A stretch of DNA of 64,000 nucleotides from Batillaria attramentaria (Eukaryota; Mollusca; Gastropoda; Batillariidae). The DNA is taken from positions 717,501 to 781,500 of the forward strand of contig JACVVK020000214.1 of NCBI GenBank assembly GCA_018292915.2, read 5' to 3'. The notes beneath the pieces were generated by a model. That model made no database searches. It saw nothing but the letters and a program-made list of their open reading frames with translations, and was not told where the DNA came from. Shown piece after piece: positions 22,328 through 40,665 of this stretch (positions are counted from its first letter, which is position 1; the number at the start of each line of letters is the position of its first letter). Position numbers and translations under genes: made by a program.

Positions 22328-22648
22328 ATATAAGATTTGTACCCGTCGGCATCATGATGAGAATGCCTGATCTTGTGGGAACATTAGTCTGTTAAATCCT
22401 TGGTAGGGATCTGCGTATTTCGATTTGCGTTAAGGAAATTTTACACTACCAGATGCCAGCTGAATAGGCAAAATGAAGGGGTTGGGATGTGTCTTGATAA
22501 AGTTACTACGTTTTTTTATGCGGTTTGTTTGTGTTTTGAGTTCTGCACCTTCCTGTCACTTGCACTTTGACTGTGTATGACTATATGACGTTGAGCTTGA
22601 ATATATTGAAAACATGCGATAACATAATTATGATATGTCTGCATTTTT

Positions 22649-22700
<52 letters not shown>

Positions 22701-24993
22701 ACACACACACACGCACGAACTTGACTATTTAAAGTTTATTAGTACTTGCATGCGTTGCAAACTTACAAAGCGCATAGCCGAGTAAGAATAACTGAAATTA
22801 AAAACAACAACAAACAAACTGGAAATCAAACGTGTTTCACTCATATTAGAGAAAAAAAGTTCGAAATGTATGTACCAAGAAAAATCGATTTCAACAGTTG
22901 CCTGTACATATAAATGAGTTTATTTTGGAATATAGAACCAGGAAATAACGGACACTGACTAACGCTCCGTGAAAATATACATTTTACCCTCATTTGCGGT
23001 AATTCAGGCTTGTAATCAGACACAATCCAACTCAAGCACTACGGTATGCGCCATAAGGGATCCAATCAAGTTTCACTGCATATTAATCCCATATCCACTT
23101 CAGCTACTCAACGTCATCGGAGAGCCTGCGTACACCGTCAATTTTCTTACATTAGCCCGATGTTCCTTCGTCCTTCTCCACCAAGAAAAAGACATATCCA
23201 TCAAAAAGTTGATATAAGTGCGAGCCCATACCCTCGAGGAAGCGCCAAGCCGGGAGGGTTGCCCTGACAAGCTACTCTCATTACACAAAATCATTTGTCT
23301 AAGACATCGGCTCTTTTTTTCTTTTCTTTTCTTTTTTAACTTTCGCAACGAGTTGTTGAACCATATTTGCACCTGCGATTTATGCAGAATATCACTTGGT
23401 CAAGTGAAAAGGGCTTTACATTTCTGCAATGTGATTCGGCCGAAGCTTATGGGAACTGAGGAATTGTCAAAGAGTTGCCTGTTCCACTACCTCAGGACCA
23501 GCGTCGAACGAAAGGTCAGATAATACTACAAACCACCGAATCCAACTTTCAGCTGAAGATCAATTGCTTTGAAGTTTATCTGTCGCGAAAGCAATCTCTT
23601 CACACACGTGATGAAATTTAAAGACTGTTAGTCTTATCCTGGCAGGAAGGACTCACAAAAAGGTCTGGAGCGCTAATTTTGTCCACTGACATTTCCTATG
23701 CACAACAATGCGATGTCACCTGGTAAACTGGTTGCAGCATGAAAAGTACATTAACCATATGCGATGAAACGTTCAAGTTTCTTCGCGTAACTATTTTTAT
23801 TTAATCTGTGCTGTCTGAATTAAAAAATGTTCGAATCAAAAGGTGTCATTTTTTAAGCCACAACTTGTCTTGGTGCTAAATCAATCTTTTTAATGCCTGT
23901 TTACGAACAAAGCAAAACAAAAACAAACGACACAAACAACAACAAATAAACAAACAGAGACAGAAAAAGGAAAGAAACAACAACAACAACATCAACAACA
24001 ATAAAAATAGCAACACAAACACAACAACAACAAAAACAACCCAAACTAAAAAAAAAGCTCCCCCCCCCCCCCCCCAGCAACAAATTCGAAACATCAACAG
24101 GAATAAAAACAAGAACAAAAAAGCAATAGAAACCAACCAACCAACCAACAAACAACCCCCCCCCCCCCCCAACAAAAGCAACAAAAAAGGAAGCAAAATA
24201 ACCCTAAAACCTATCAGATAAATGTCATTACTAAAAGTCATTTGAATAAGGACTTGAAACAGTTTTAACGCGATTCGTCCATAAGATCTAGTGTGCACAT
24301 TTAGAAAAATACAGGCATATATATATGCTGGTATTGTACAAAATAGAGATCAATGTAAGTAAGGCTCTGTACAGCAGAAGCAGACACCCCAATTTCCTTC
24401 AAAGAATGTAACATACATTTTATACCGTACACTAGACAAGATACTTTTAAAATCCAAATCTCTAATCTACGAGATAAACGCAGTACCCGATTGAAACTCA
24501 CGAAATTTTTATAAACTAGTAGCAACATTGCCATGTTCCGTGGTAATTTCTTTCCTTCATGTATATTTGTATTTTATACAGTTTAATTGTAATCTGATTG
24601 ATTAATGTACTGGCCCCACCAAGAGCAATGCTTACTGTATCTCATAGCAGTGTGAAAAACCCCTCGGTGGAACCATTATTTTGCACTTTTGTCTTTTCCT
24701 GACGTGTTCCTTATCAAGCATTGTCATTTACAACCGTGTATAGACGCTAAACATGCAGAACGTACACTAACACATCTATAACTGCAGAAAGCTTTATGTG
24801 TAAAAAGCATGAACTATAATAATTGCGAAAAGTTTGAAAAACATAATAATAGATAATAATGTTGAAATCCCCCCCCCCGCCCCCCCCCCTCCCCCCCCCA
24901 AAAAAAAAAAACAAAAAAAAACAAACACCAACAACAAAACAACAACAACAACAACAAACCACACAAACAGTAAAGTCGTACATGTACAATATA
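22328..24993. other. Spacer with simple-sequence tracts
   Basis: (CA)n lies at 22651-22698. From 23905 to 24180 the plus strand is almost only A and C (AAC/AAAC words), broken by two poly-C tracts. A second A/C tract with poly-C runs lies at 24870-24965. Long translated frames here are low-complexity artefacts. I see no gene. Confidence 0.5.
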
Positions 24994-25000
24994 TATGTTA

Positions 25001-25372
25001 CAGTCAAAGCTGGAAATTAGTCATTCTCCGGGAATGCCTGACGGTCAAAATGACAATCAGGCAAACCCAGTAAATCAGAGGCTTCCATTTTCAGTCATTC
25101 TCCGGGAATGCCTGACGGTCAAAATGACAATCAGGCAAACCCAGTAAATCAGAGGCTTCCATTTTCAGTCATTCTCCGGGAATGCCTGACGGTCAAAATG
25201 ACAATCAGGCAAACCCAGTAAATCAGAGGCTTCCATTTTCAGTCATTCTCTGGGAATGCCTGACGGTCAAAATGACAATCAGGCAAACCCAGTAAATCAG
25301 AGGCTTCCATTTTCAGTCATTCTCTGGGAATGCCTGAAATTTTTGGAAATGACTAATTTCCAGCTTTGACTG
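25001..25372. mobile_element. TIR element carrying an internal minisatellite, 372 bp
   Basis: Perfect terminal inverted repeats of at least 25 bp begin CAGTCAAAGCTGGAAATTAG. TA flanks both ends, inside a longer palindromic flank (TATGTTA/TAACATA). Between the TIRs are four full 74-bp tandem units and part of a fifth. There is no coding potential. CAG ends and TA target sites fit a Tc1/mariner or pogo-type MITE. Confidence 0.85.
25022..25340 (+). repeat. 74-bp tandem repeat, 4.3 copies
   Basis: Units start near 25022, 25096, 25170, 25244 and 25318 with CATTCTCCGGGAATGCC and are almost identical. The last two share one C to T change. Each contains the small inverted repeat TGCCTGA...TCAGGCA. 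Confidence 0.92.
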
Positions 25373-25777
25373 TAACATATACAAAGAAACGCACTGCTCA
25401 TGGTCAGATAAGACAGCGACTAAAACCAGTCAGACACAGTAACATTTCGCCTCACTGTGGGATTCACCCCATGAACCCTTCCCCTTCCCCCATTCCTGTA
25501 TCCATGCAGAACGGAGTCTGCAAGGTATACCCAGCATGTGTAATGCACCTGTATATTCTTAATTATTGCCTTGCTGTTGCTGTCGATACCTAACCTGCGA
25601 AGGAGAGAGGCCTTTCGACATCTCTCATATCAGCAACAAAAGCTGACAAGCGGTTGTGGCAACACCACAGCACTGCGGCAGTCCCGAACTTGTCCACGAG
25701 AAAGAGAAGCAGAAGATGTCAGCAACATAATGTGACTTGAATTATTCAGTTTGACAAAAGATGATCGGTGAATTTGC

Positions 25778-26090
25778 TTTAGAATATCAGTGGCCAGAAG
25801 TCATCACAAATGAAGACCTGTGGAACAGAACAAAACAAACAGCGATCGGAGAAAACATCAAGGAGAGGAAATGGGGGTGGACTGGCCACACAATGCGCAA
25901 ACCACCTTCAAACGTCACCAAGCTGGCATTGCACGGGAACCCTCGGGCAGACTTGGCGAAGAAGCATGGACGCTGAAGTGAAGACAGCCGGAAGAGGCTC
26001 TCCCAAAACCGTGTCCGTTGGAGGAGTGCTAGTGTGTTCCCGAGCGGAGCCAGAGGTATAAAGAAGAAGAAGAAGAAGAAGAAGAAGAAA
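25778..26090 (+). pseudogene. LINE 3' fragment (reverse transcriptase C-terminus)
   Basis: Translation gives QWPEVITNEDLWNRTKQ and ERKWGWTGHTMRKP, then an in-frame stop at 25974 followed by SQNRVRWRS. These align with RWPEKIRNEELWERAGQ, RRKWGWIGHTLRKP and AQNRVRWRR in the LINE at 38299-39356. It is therefore a 5'-truncated, decayed relative, ending in a (GAA)n tail at about 26061-26090. Confidence 0.8.
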
Positions 26091-26370
26091 GATTGCCAAC
26101 AGAACGACAACTGCCAACAACAAGAAACACCGTTTTCAAAAGACATAAAACACACTTCGTGGAGACTGCATAGACAATACAAAAGTCCAAAATTGGCGGC
26201 CATGCCGTAATCAAGAAATACAAGGACAGCGCTTTATGGAGATGAGCTTCAAATCAGTAAATGTCACTGTAATTTTGATTTGGTACAATAGAAGCCGGCT
26301 GTCGCGAAGGTGTTGCTTTTTACTGATGTGTTTGGCGTAGTATCGATAGTATCTACAATTAGTGCTATAG

Positions 26371-26590
26371 AAAGACTCTACACCTGGTGTCACAGAAAGA
26401 CTCTACACCTGGTGTCACAGAAAGACTCTACACCTGGTGTCACAGAAAGACTCTACACCTGGTGTCACAGAAAGACTCTATGCCGTATCATAGAAAGACT
26501 CTACACCTTGTGTCATAGAAAGACTCTATTCCTTGTATCATAGGAAGATTCTATACCTGGTATCATACAAAGATTCTATCCAGCGATTCC
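26371..26590 (+). repeat. 25-bp tandem repeat
   Basis: Units of AGAAAGACTCTACACCTGG plus TGTCAC repeat about eight times. The first four are nearly perfect and the rest decay towards the right. Confidence 0.88.
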
Positions 26591-26761
26591 GATGCTGACC
26601 AAGACTGCTCTCGTCCCGGACAGGTTACTTCTATCAGGACTCACGACTTACAGTTACAGGTGCAAAATAAGCACTAGGGTCGCCATATTGTCTTCTCAGA
26701 AAAATATGGCCACCTTGCAAACCCTTGTCTACAAGGTCCGCAGGCTTTTACACATGCTGGT

Positions 26762-32788
<6,027 letters not shown>

Positions 32789-32843
32789 ACTTCTCTTGGC
32801 ATATGGGCAATCTGCAGAAAAAGAAAGAAAAGAAAGAAATAAA

Positions 32844-32909
32844 ATGGCCACCAGCCCTTGTTTTCATTCAGCGACCTTCTGTCGTCTGGTAATGCCATGT
32901 ATCGGGGAG

Positions 32910-32955
<46 letters not shown>

Positions 32956-32964
32956 GCGCGCGCA

Positions 32965-33017
<53 letters not shown>

Positions 33018-33052
33018 CCGCCCTTATCCCTAGCCGAGAGTGTGTTCCAGTG
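32844..33052 (+). repeat. Dispersed repeat around a (CA)n(CG)n(CA)n tract
   Basis: ATGGCCACCAGCCC followed by a GTTTTCATT-like word, and later GTAATGCCATGTATC before the microsatellite, recur near 50020-50096. The first part alone recurs at 58241. The tract itself (32912-33016) switches from CA to CGCG/CACG and back. Confidence 0.65.
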
Positions 33053-33282
33053 GGTGTAGACTAAAACGCGGTACATTCACGACCACAACACACATAGCTG
33101 TGACGTCAAACGCGTCATAGGTTTGTGCGATCCTTTCGACCGGCGGCGTGGCGCGAAGCAGGTCGCTCGGGATAAAATCGTATCGGTATTCCTGTAATTT
33201 AGCGTTATCCTGCTGTCAAACAGGTACTTTCGAGGTTCCTCCACCGTGCGTACTAGTATATATCAATCCAACAATGCGAGAA
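33053..33282 (+). repeat. Copy of a ~235-bp repeat, inverted at 45439-45681
   Basis: GGTGTAGACTAAAACGCGGT at the left and TATCAATCCAACAATGCGAG at the right match the reverse complement of 45439-45681 with few differences. It contains CGTCAAACGCGTCATAGGTT. Class unknown. Confidence 0.75.
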
Positions 33283-33825
33283 CGGCTCGTAAGACACCAC
33301 GACAGTACTAATGCACATGTGCATTCATGTACACGTCCATGGAGGGCCATTTCTTCGGTCAGATGGCATTATATGCATGCATACATATTGGAATACATTA
33401 TGTATATGAGATATATCAGTGCCTATGCGTATATATATAAATCGAACGTAACAAATGGCCCTGTATGTCCGTGTACATGAATGCACATGCGTAAGCGCGA
33501 GTAACCATACATAAGGTGTAGCAGTACCTATACGTGTCAGTATGTAATTCTAACCTAAGAAATGGTCCTGCATGTATGTGTACATGAATGCACATGCGTG
33601 ACTGCAGAGTGGGAGTGCACAATGTGTGCCATTACCAACGCGTCAGTCGGCTATAATTGTAACCTAAGAAATGGCCCTGCATGTACGTGTACATGAATGC
33701 ACAAGCGTGAGCGCAGGTGCCCCTACATAATGTACACCAGTATGTATGCATGCATATAATGCCAACTGACGGAACAAATGGCCCTGCATGTATGTGTACA
33801 TGAATGCACATGCGTGAGCGCGAGT
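33283..33825 (+). repeat. Degenerate ~107-bp satellite, left flank
   Basis: Diverged units share AAATGGCCCTGCATG, GTACATGAATGCACATGCGT, AGTGC, GTATACCAGTACCTATGCGT-like and ATAATTCTAACCTAAG-like words. Successive GGCCCTGCATG anchors are about 107 bp apart. Confidence 0.8.
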
Positions 33826-36800
33826 GCCGCCCACACATAAGGTATACCAGTACCTATGCATGTATAAGTGAGCGCGAGTGCCGCCCACACATAAGGTATA
33901 CCAGTACCTATGCGTGTATATGTGAGCGCGAGTGCCCACACATAAGGTATACCAGTACCTATGCATGTATAAGTGAGCGCGAGTGCCCACACATAAGGTA
34001 TACCAGTACCTATGCGTGTATAAGTGAGCGCGAGTGCCGCCCACACATAAGGTATACCAGTACCTATGCGTGTATATGTGAGCGCGAGTGCCCACACATA
34101 AGGTATACCAGTACCTATGCATGTATAAGTGAGCGCGAGTGCCCACACATAATGTATACCAGTACCTATGCGTGTATAAGTGAGCGCGAGTGCCCACACA
34201 TAAGGTATACCAGTACCTATGCGTGTATAAGTGAGCGCGAGTGCCCACACATAAGGTATACCAGTACCTATGCGTGTATAAGTGAGCGCGAGTGCCGCCC
34301 ACACATAAGGTATACCAGTACCTATGCGTGTAATAAGTGAGCGCGAGTGCCGCCCACACATAAGGTATACCAGTACCTATGCGTGTATATGTGAGCGCGA
34401 GTGCCGCCCACACATAAGGTATACCAGTACCTATGCGTGTATAAGTGAGCGCGAGTGCCGCCCACACATAAGGTATACCAGTACCTATGCATGTATAAGT
34501 GAGCGCGAGTGCCCACACATAAGGTATACCAGTACCTATGCATGTATAAGTGAGCGCGAGTGCCGCCCACACATAAGGTATACCAGTACCTATGCGTGTA
34601 TAAGTGAGCGCGAGTGCCGCCCACACATAAGGTATACCAGTACCTATGCATGTATAAGTGAGCGCGAGTGCCGCCCACACATAAGGTATACCAGTACCTA
34701 TGCGTGTATAAGTGAGCGCGAGTGCCCACACATAAGGTATACCAGTACCTATGCATGTATAAGTGAGCGCGAGTGCCCACACATAATGTATACCAGTACC
34801 TATGCGTGTATAAGTGAGCGCGAGTGCCCACACATAAGGTATACCAGTACCTATGCATGTATAAGTGAGCGCGAGTGCCCACACATAAGGTATACCAGTA
34901 CCTATGCGTGTATAAGTGAGCGCGAGTGCCCACACATAATGTATACCAGTACCTATGCGTGTATAAGTGAGCGCGAGTGCCCACACATAAGGTATACCAG
35001 TACCTATGCGTGTATAAGTGAGCGCGAGTGCCCACACATAAGGTATACCAGTACCTATGCGTGTATAAGTGAGCGCGAGTGCCCACACATAATGTATACC
35101 AGTACCTATGCATGTATAAGTGAGCGCGAGTGCCCACACATAAGGTATACCAGTACCTATGCGTGTATAAGTGAGCGCGAGTGCCCACACATAAGGTATA
35201 CCAGTACCTATGCATGTATAAGTGAGCGCGAGTGCCGCCCACACATAAGGTATACCAGTACCTATGCATGTATAAGTGAGCGCGAGTGCCCACACATAAG
35301 GTATACCAGTACCTATGCGTGTATAAGTGAGCGCGAGTGCCGCCCACACATAAGGTATACCAGTCCCTATGCATGTATAAGTGAGCGCGAGTGCCCACAC
35401 ATAATGTATACCAGTACCTATGCGTGTATAAGTGAGCGCGAGTGCCGCCCACACATAAGGTATACCAGTACCTATGCGTGTATAAGTGAGCGCGAGTGCC
35501 CACACATAAGGTATACCAGTCCCTATGCGTGTATAAGTGAGCGCGAGTGCCCACACATAAGGTATACCAGTACCTATGCATGTATAAGTGAGCGCGAGTG
35601 CCCACACATAAGGTATACCAGTACCTATGCGTGTATAAGTGAGCGCGAGTGCCCACACATAAGGTATACCAGTACCTATGCGTGTATAAGTGAGCGCGAG
35701 TGCCGCCCACACATAAGGTATACCAGTCCCTATGCGTGTATAAGTGAGCGCGAGTGCCGCCCACACATAAGGTATACCAGTACCTATGCGTGTATAAGTG
35801 AGCGCGAGTGCCCACACATAAGGTATACCAGTACCTATGCATGTATAAGTGAGCGCGAGTGCCCACACATAAGGTATACCAGTACCTATGCGTGTATAAG
35901 TGAGCGCGAGTGCCGCCCACACATAAGGTATACCAGTCCCTATGCGTGTATAAGTGAGCGCGAGTGCCGCCCACACATAAGGTATACCAGTACCTATGCA
36001 TGTATAAGTGAGCGCGAGTGCCCACACATAATGTATACCAGTACCTATGCGTGTATAAGTGAGCGCGAGTGCCCACACATAAGGTATACCAGTACCTATG
36101 CGTGTATAAGTGAGCGCGAGTGCCGCCCACACATAATGTATACCAGTACCTATGCGTGTATATGTGAGCGCGAGTGCCGCCCACACATAAGGTATACCAG
36201 TACCTATGCATGTATACGTGAGCGCGAGTGCCGCCCACACATAAGGTATACCAGTACCTATGCATGTATAAGTGAGCGCGAGTGCCCACACATAAGGTAT
36301 ACCAGTACCTATGCATGTATAAGTGAGCGCGAGTGCCCACACATAATGTATACCAGTACCTATGCGTGTATAAGTGAGCGCGAGTGCCCACACATAAGGT
36401 ATACCAGTACCTATGCATGTATAAGTGAGCGCGAGTGCCCACACATAAGGTATACCAGTACCTATGCATGTATAAGTGAGCGCAAGTGCCCACACATAAG
36501 GTATACCAGTACCTATGCGTGTATAAGTGAGCGCGAGTGCCCACACATAAGGTATACCAGTACCTACCTATGCGTGTATAAGTGAGCGCGAGTGCCCACA
36601 CATAAGGTATACCAGTACCTATGCGTGTATAAGTGAGCGCGAGTGCCGCCCACACATAAGGTATACCAGTACCTATGCGTGTATAAGTGAGCGCGAGTGC
36701 CGCCCACACATAAGGTATACCAGTACCTATGCGTGTATAAGTGAGCGCGAGTGCCCACACATAAGGTATACCAGTACCTATGCGTGTATAAGTGAGCGCG

Positions 36801-37206
36801 AGTGCCCACACATAAGGTATACCAGTACCTATGCGTGTGTAAGTGAGCGCGAGTGCCGCCCACACATAAGGTATACCAGTACCTATGCGTGTATAAGTGA
36901 GCGCGAGTGCCGCCCACACATAAGGTATACCAGTACCTATGCGTGTATACGTGAGCGCGAGTGCCCACACATAAGGTATACCAGTCCCTATGCGTGTATA
37001 AGTGAGCGCGAGTGCCGCCCACACATAAGGTATACCAGTACCTATGCGTGTATAAGTGAGCGCGAGTGCCGCCCACACATAAGGTATACCAGTACCTATG
37101 CGTGTATAAGTGAGCGCGAGTGCCGCCCACACATAAGGTATACCAGTACCTATGCATGTATAAGTGAGCGCGAGTGCCCACACATAAGGTATACCAGTAC
37201 CTATGC
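33826..37206 (+). repeat. 51/54-bp minisatellite, about 65 copies
   Basis: The unit contains GTGAGCGCGAGTGCC, CACACATAAGGTATACC, AGTACCTATGC and GTGTATAA. The two lengths differ only by an extra GCC in the AGTGCC part. Other variants are ATAAT/ATAAG, GTCCC/GTACC, GCATG/GCGTG and AAG/ATG/ACG at the unit join. It is a local expansion of part of the surrounding 107-bp satellite. Because 51 and 54 are multiples of three and the unit has no stop in several frames, ORFs of 960 and 953 codons (minus) and 753 codons (plus) appear. They are almost surely not genes. Confidence 0.93.
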
Positions 37207-38097
37207 GTGTCAGTATATAATTCAGTCAAACATTACCTAACAGGTGGCCCTGCATGTATGTGTACATGAATGCACATGTGTGATTGTGTGAGTGCACCTA
37301 CATGGTGTATACCAGTACCTATGCGTGTCAGTCTATAATTCGAACTTAAGAAAAAAAGAAAAAATGGCCCTGCATGTACGTGTACATGAATACACATGTA
37401 TGCGTGATTGCCAGTGCCCATACGTATAGTGCACCAGTACCTATATGTGTGCCTATAATTCTAACGGACGAACCAATGGCTCTGCATGTACGTGTACATG
37501 TATGAATGCACAAGCGTGAGCGAGAGTGCCCCTATATGAGGCATACCAGTCCCTTTGCATACATGTATATCATTGTAACCTGACAAATGGCCCTGCATGT
37601 ATGTGTATTGGCATTGTGAATTCACAATCACATGCGTGACTGTGAGTGCAGCTAAAGTATACCAGTACCTTTGCGTGTATATGATTCTAACCTTAGAGAT
37701 GGCCCTGTATGTACGTGTACATGAATGAACAAGCGTGAGCGCGAGTGCCCCTACATAATGTATACCAGTACGTACGCATGCATACAATGCCAACCGACTT
37801 ATGAAATGGCCCTGCATGTAGGTGTACATGAATGCACATGCGTGAGCGCGAGTGCCTCTACACAATGTATATCGGTATGTATGCGCGCATATAATCATGA
37901 TGCCAACTGACCTAAGAAATGACCCAGCATATTTGTGTACATGAATGCACACGCGTGAGCGAGAGTGCCCATACATAAGGTATAGCAGTACCTATGCGTA
38001 CATACAATTCTCACAGAATGAATGGGCCTGTATGTATGTGTACACGAATGCACATGCGTAACTGTGAGTGCACCTACATAGGGTATACCAGTACCTT

Positions 38098-38191
<94 letters not shown>

Positions 38192-38298
38192 TATGAATGA
38201 TTCCAACCTAACAAATGGCCCTACATGTATGTGTACATGAATGCACGTGCGTGGGTGCGAGTATAGTGTGCCCGTACGTGTAGTGTACCAGTACCTAT
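37207..38298 (+). repeat. Degenerate ~107-bp satellite, right flank, with (AT)n
   Basis: The same words as the left flank continue, with more divergence. A (TA)n of about 43 units interrupts the array at 38098-38184. Array sequence resumes on the other side of the LINE at 39357. Confidence 0.8.
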
Positions 38299-39356
38299 AC
38301 TTACTTACTTACTTAGGCCCCTGGCTCCACGTGGAGCATAGGCCATCGACAACCCTTCGCCATCGCACTCTGTTCTGGGCTATTCTTGCCACTCCAGTCC
38401 AGTTGGTCCCCTGCTTATATAACTCTGCCTCAGTGTCCCGCCTCCAGCTGTTGCGAGGCCGGCCTCTCTTCCTTTTCCCCTGTGGGTTCCATGTCAGGGC
38501 TTGGCGTGTGGTGCTGGATGCTGGCTTCCTGAGGGTGTGTCCAATCCAGCCCCACTTCCTCCGCAGGATCTGCTTGGCCGCTGGTTCCTGCCCTGCTCGC
38601 TCCCACAGCTCTTCGTTCCGGATCTTCTCTGGCCATCGGATGTTGAAGATGCGCCTCAGACAGGTGTTGAGAAATGTCTGGATCTTCTGCTGCATCGTCT
38701 TCGTTGTCCTCCATGTTTCGCATCCGTAAAGCAGAACTGACTTCACGTTGGAGTTGAAGATGCGAAGTTTGGTTCTTATGCTGACAACTTTGGATGCCCA
38801 GATATTCTTCAGCATGACCATTGCTGCTCTTGCCTTGCCGATTCTGGCTGTGACGTCTCGGTCTGTGCCTCCCTGTCCATCAACCACACTCCCCAGGTAG
38901 ACAAAGGACTCTACCTCCCTGATGGGCTCTCCACCGACTGTGACTGGTGTGTTGGCAGTGGTGTTGATCTTCATCAGCTCGGTTTTCCTCCTGTTGATCT
39001 TGAGCCCTGTTCCGGCTGATGTGGCTTCCAGGCATGTAGTCTTGTCCTGCATCTGGCTGTGGCTGTGAGACAGGAGCGCCAGGTCGTCCGCAAAGTCGAG
39101 GTCATCCAGCTGCGCCCAGAGTGTCCACTGTATCCCGTTTTTCCTGCCTGTTGTGGTGGTCTTCATGATCCAGTCGATGACCAGGAGGAAGAGGAACGGG
39201 GACAACAGGCATCCCTGGCGGACTCCGGTCTTCACCTCGAAGCTTTCTGACAACTGGCCGGCATGGGCAATCCTGCAGCTCATGTCTTTGTAGGTGCACT
39301 GGATCAGGGAGATGATCTTCCCGGTAACTCCATAGTGCCTTAGCAGCTTCCACAGC
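38299..39356 (-). mobile_element. 5'-truncated LINE with 14-bp target duplication
   Basis: The minus-strand insert is bounded by GTACCAGTACCTAT at 38285-38298 and again at 39357-39370. The word is part of the satellite, but its exact presence at both borders is what a target duplication would give. The 3' end is a short (AAGT)n tail that also supplies the stop codon. Only the C-terminal part of the reverse transcriptase protein remains. Confidence 0.85.
38309..39354 (-). CDS. LINE reverse transcriptase fragment, ~350 aa, intact frame
   Basis: The frame stays open from the left satellite border to TAA in the AAGT tail. It shows reverse transcriptase landmarks in order: KTGVRQGCLLSPFLFLLVID (palm, motif B region), DLDFADDLALLSHS (the catalytic FADD box), GLKINRRKTELM, VESFVYLGSVV, then the post-RT region NVKSVLLYGCETW, IRWPEKIRNEELWERAG, RKWGWIGHTLRKP and GKRKRGRPRNSWRRDTEAE. 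The N-terminal endonuclease and the first RT motifs are missing, so it cannot move on its own. The 27 codons before KLLRHYGVTG are read from satellite DNA. It belongs to the non-LTR (LINE) class; I do not assign the clade. The intact frame suggests a fairly recent copy. The fragment at 25778 is a relative. Confidence 0.88.
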
Positions 39357-39618
39357 GTACCAGTACCTATGCCTGCACATAATTCTATCAGAACAAATAG
39401 ATCTTCATGTACGTGTACATGAATGCACATGCGTGAGCGCGGGTGCCCCTACATCAGTACACAGTATGTATGCGTGCACATAATGCCAACTGACCTAAGA
39501 AATGGCCCTCCATGGACGTGTACATGAATGCACATGCATTAGCCCGAGTGTACCTACATAAGGCATCAGCCAGGCAGCACCGGGGAGGAATGCAGGCCCA
39601 GCCACGTTGCAGTATATA
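39357..39618 (+). repeat. Continuation of the ~107-bp satellite
   Basis: GTACCAGTACCTATGCCTGC, then GTACATGAATGCACATGCGT and AGAAATGGCCCTCCATG, show that the array continues past the LINE and stops near 39570-39600. Confidence 0.8.
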
Positions 39619-40435
39619 CAGTACTCCTCGCTTAACGTCACTACCGTTTAAGGTCACACCTCTGATAAGATCAATCAGGTTGTTGGTCCCGGCCAAAAGC
39701 CTTCTTTGTACCATTTAGAATTCCTCGCTTAGCGTCACCTCGGATAAGGGAAAACCTCGGATTACGTCACCCCCGTTTTGGTTCCCAAATGGAGAAGACT
39801 ACCGCTTAAGATGAAATCCATGTGATGAGAGTGGCTTCCCTTGGAAACAACACCCGGATTTGCACTGCGAGGTGAAGACGAAACAGACGAATTTTTTTTT
39901 TTTTTTTTTGATTTTTTTAAAATTTAAATTCCATGAGATGATACCCAAAGACTGAAAATGGAAACTGGAAGGGGGGGGGGGGGCTTGTTTTTGATGAACT
40001 AACGATAAATAATGTTTACCGCAGATGAGTATACTTACAAAAGATTTCTTATTTCGTTCAGGGTCCTTTTAGATCTAGAAATTGGTACAATCTCTGTGAA
40101 AGAGATAAGAGCTGCAATGCAGGGAGCAATGTGGCGATATGATGGTGGTGGTGGTGGTGATACTTATGTTGTTAGAGAGGGAGGGAGGGGGGGAGAGAGC
40201 GAGAGACCTGCCCCTGGTTAATTTCTAGGCTTAGTCGGAAGGCAAGTTGAAGTACTTTTGCAGTTCACGAAACATCAGGTAAACCATCCCTCAACCATGT
40301 AACAGGGGCAAGATGTTTGGAGGGGGCTTGACATCAGCGGCTGGGGGGGGGGGGGGCGATCCACAAGGTTCGGAAAAAAATAAAAAGGGGAGGGGGGATA
40401 TGCATTTGCGTTCGTTTGTGCTTGCATGCGCGCGC

Positions 40436-40504
<69 letters not shown>

Positions 40505-40665
40505 ATTACATATTTTGGCGGAAATATTAAAATATTGAGCTCCTCGGATAAGATCAATTTTTTTACTGGTAGTTGATCTTATCAGAGGACTGTTTAGCGT
40601 GCCCCTCGGATAAGATAAAAAAATATTTTGGTCCCGTGGGGGGTCACCTTAAGCGAGGAGTACTG
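39619..40665. mobile_element. Pogo-like TIR element, 1047 bp (copy 1)
   Basis: CAGTACTCCTCGCTTAA at the left and its complement at the right form perfect 17-bp ends, with TA on both sides (39617-39618 and 40666-40667). Subterminal words such as CTCGGATAAGATCAA recur inside. It holds a (CG)n(TG)n at 40429-40501 and poly-G tracts. It is the same element as 53286-54331, in opposite orientation. No transposase is seen; the longest frames are low-complexity. Confidence 0.85.

Noticed and set aside
23876..24298. Hydrophobic minus ORF rich in Val/Leu/Phe
   Set aside because: It is the translation of an AAC/AAAC low-complexity tract. The same happens at 31099-31577.
33664..37183. ORFs of 960 and 953 codons (minus) and 753 codons (plus)
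   Set aside because: They are products of a tandem repeat whose unit length is a multiple of three. Frames are open on both strands at once and there are no splice sites, start context or domain.
33826..37206. CRISPR-like regular array
   Set aside because: There are no unique spacers: the whole 51/54-bp unit repeats. The sequence is eukaryotic.
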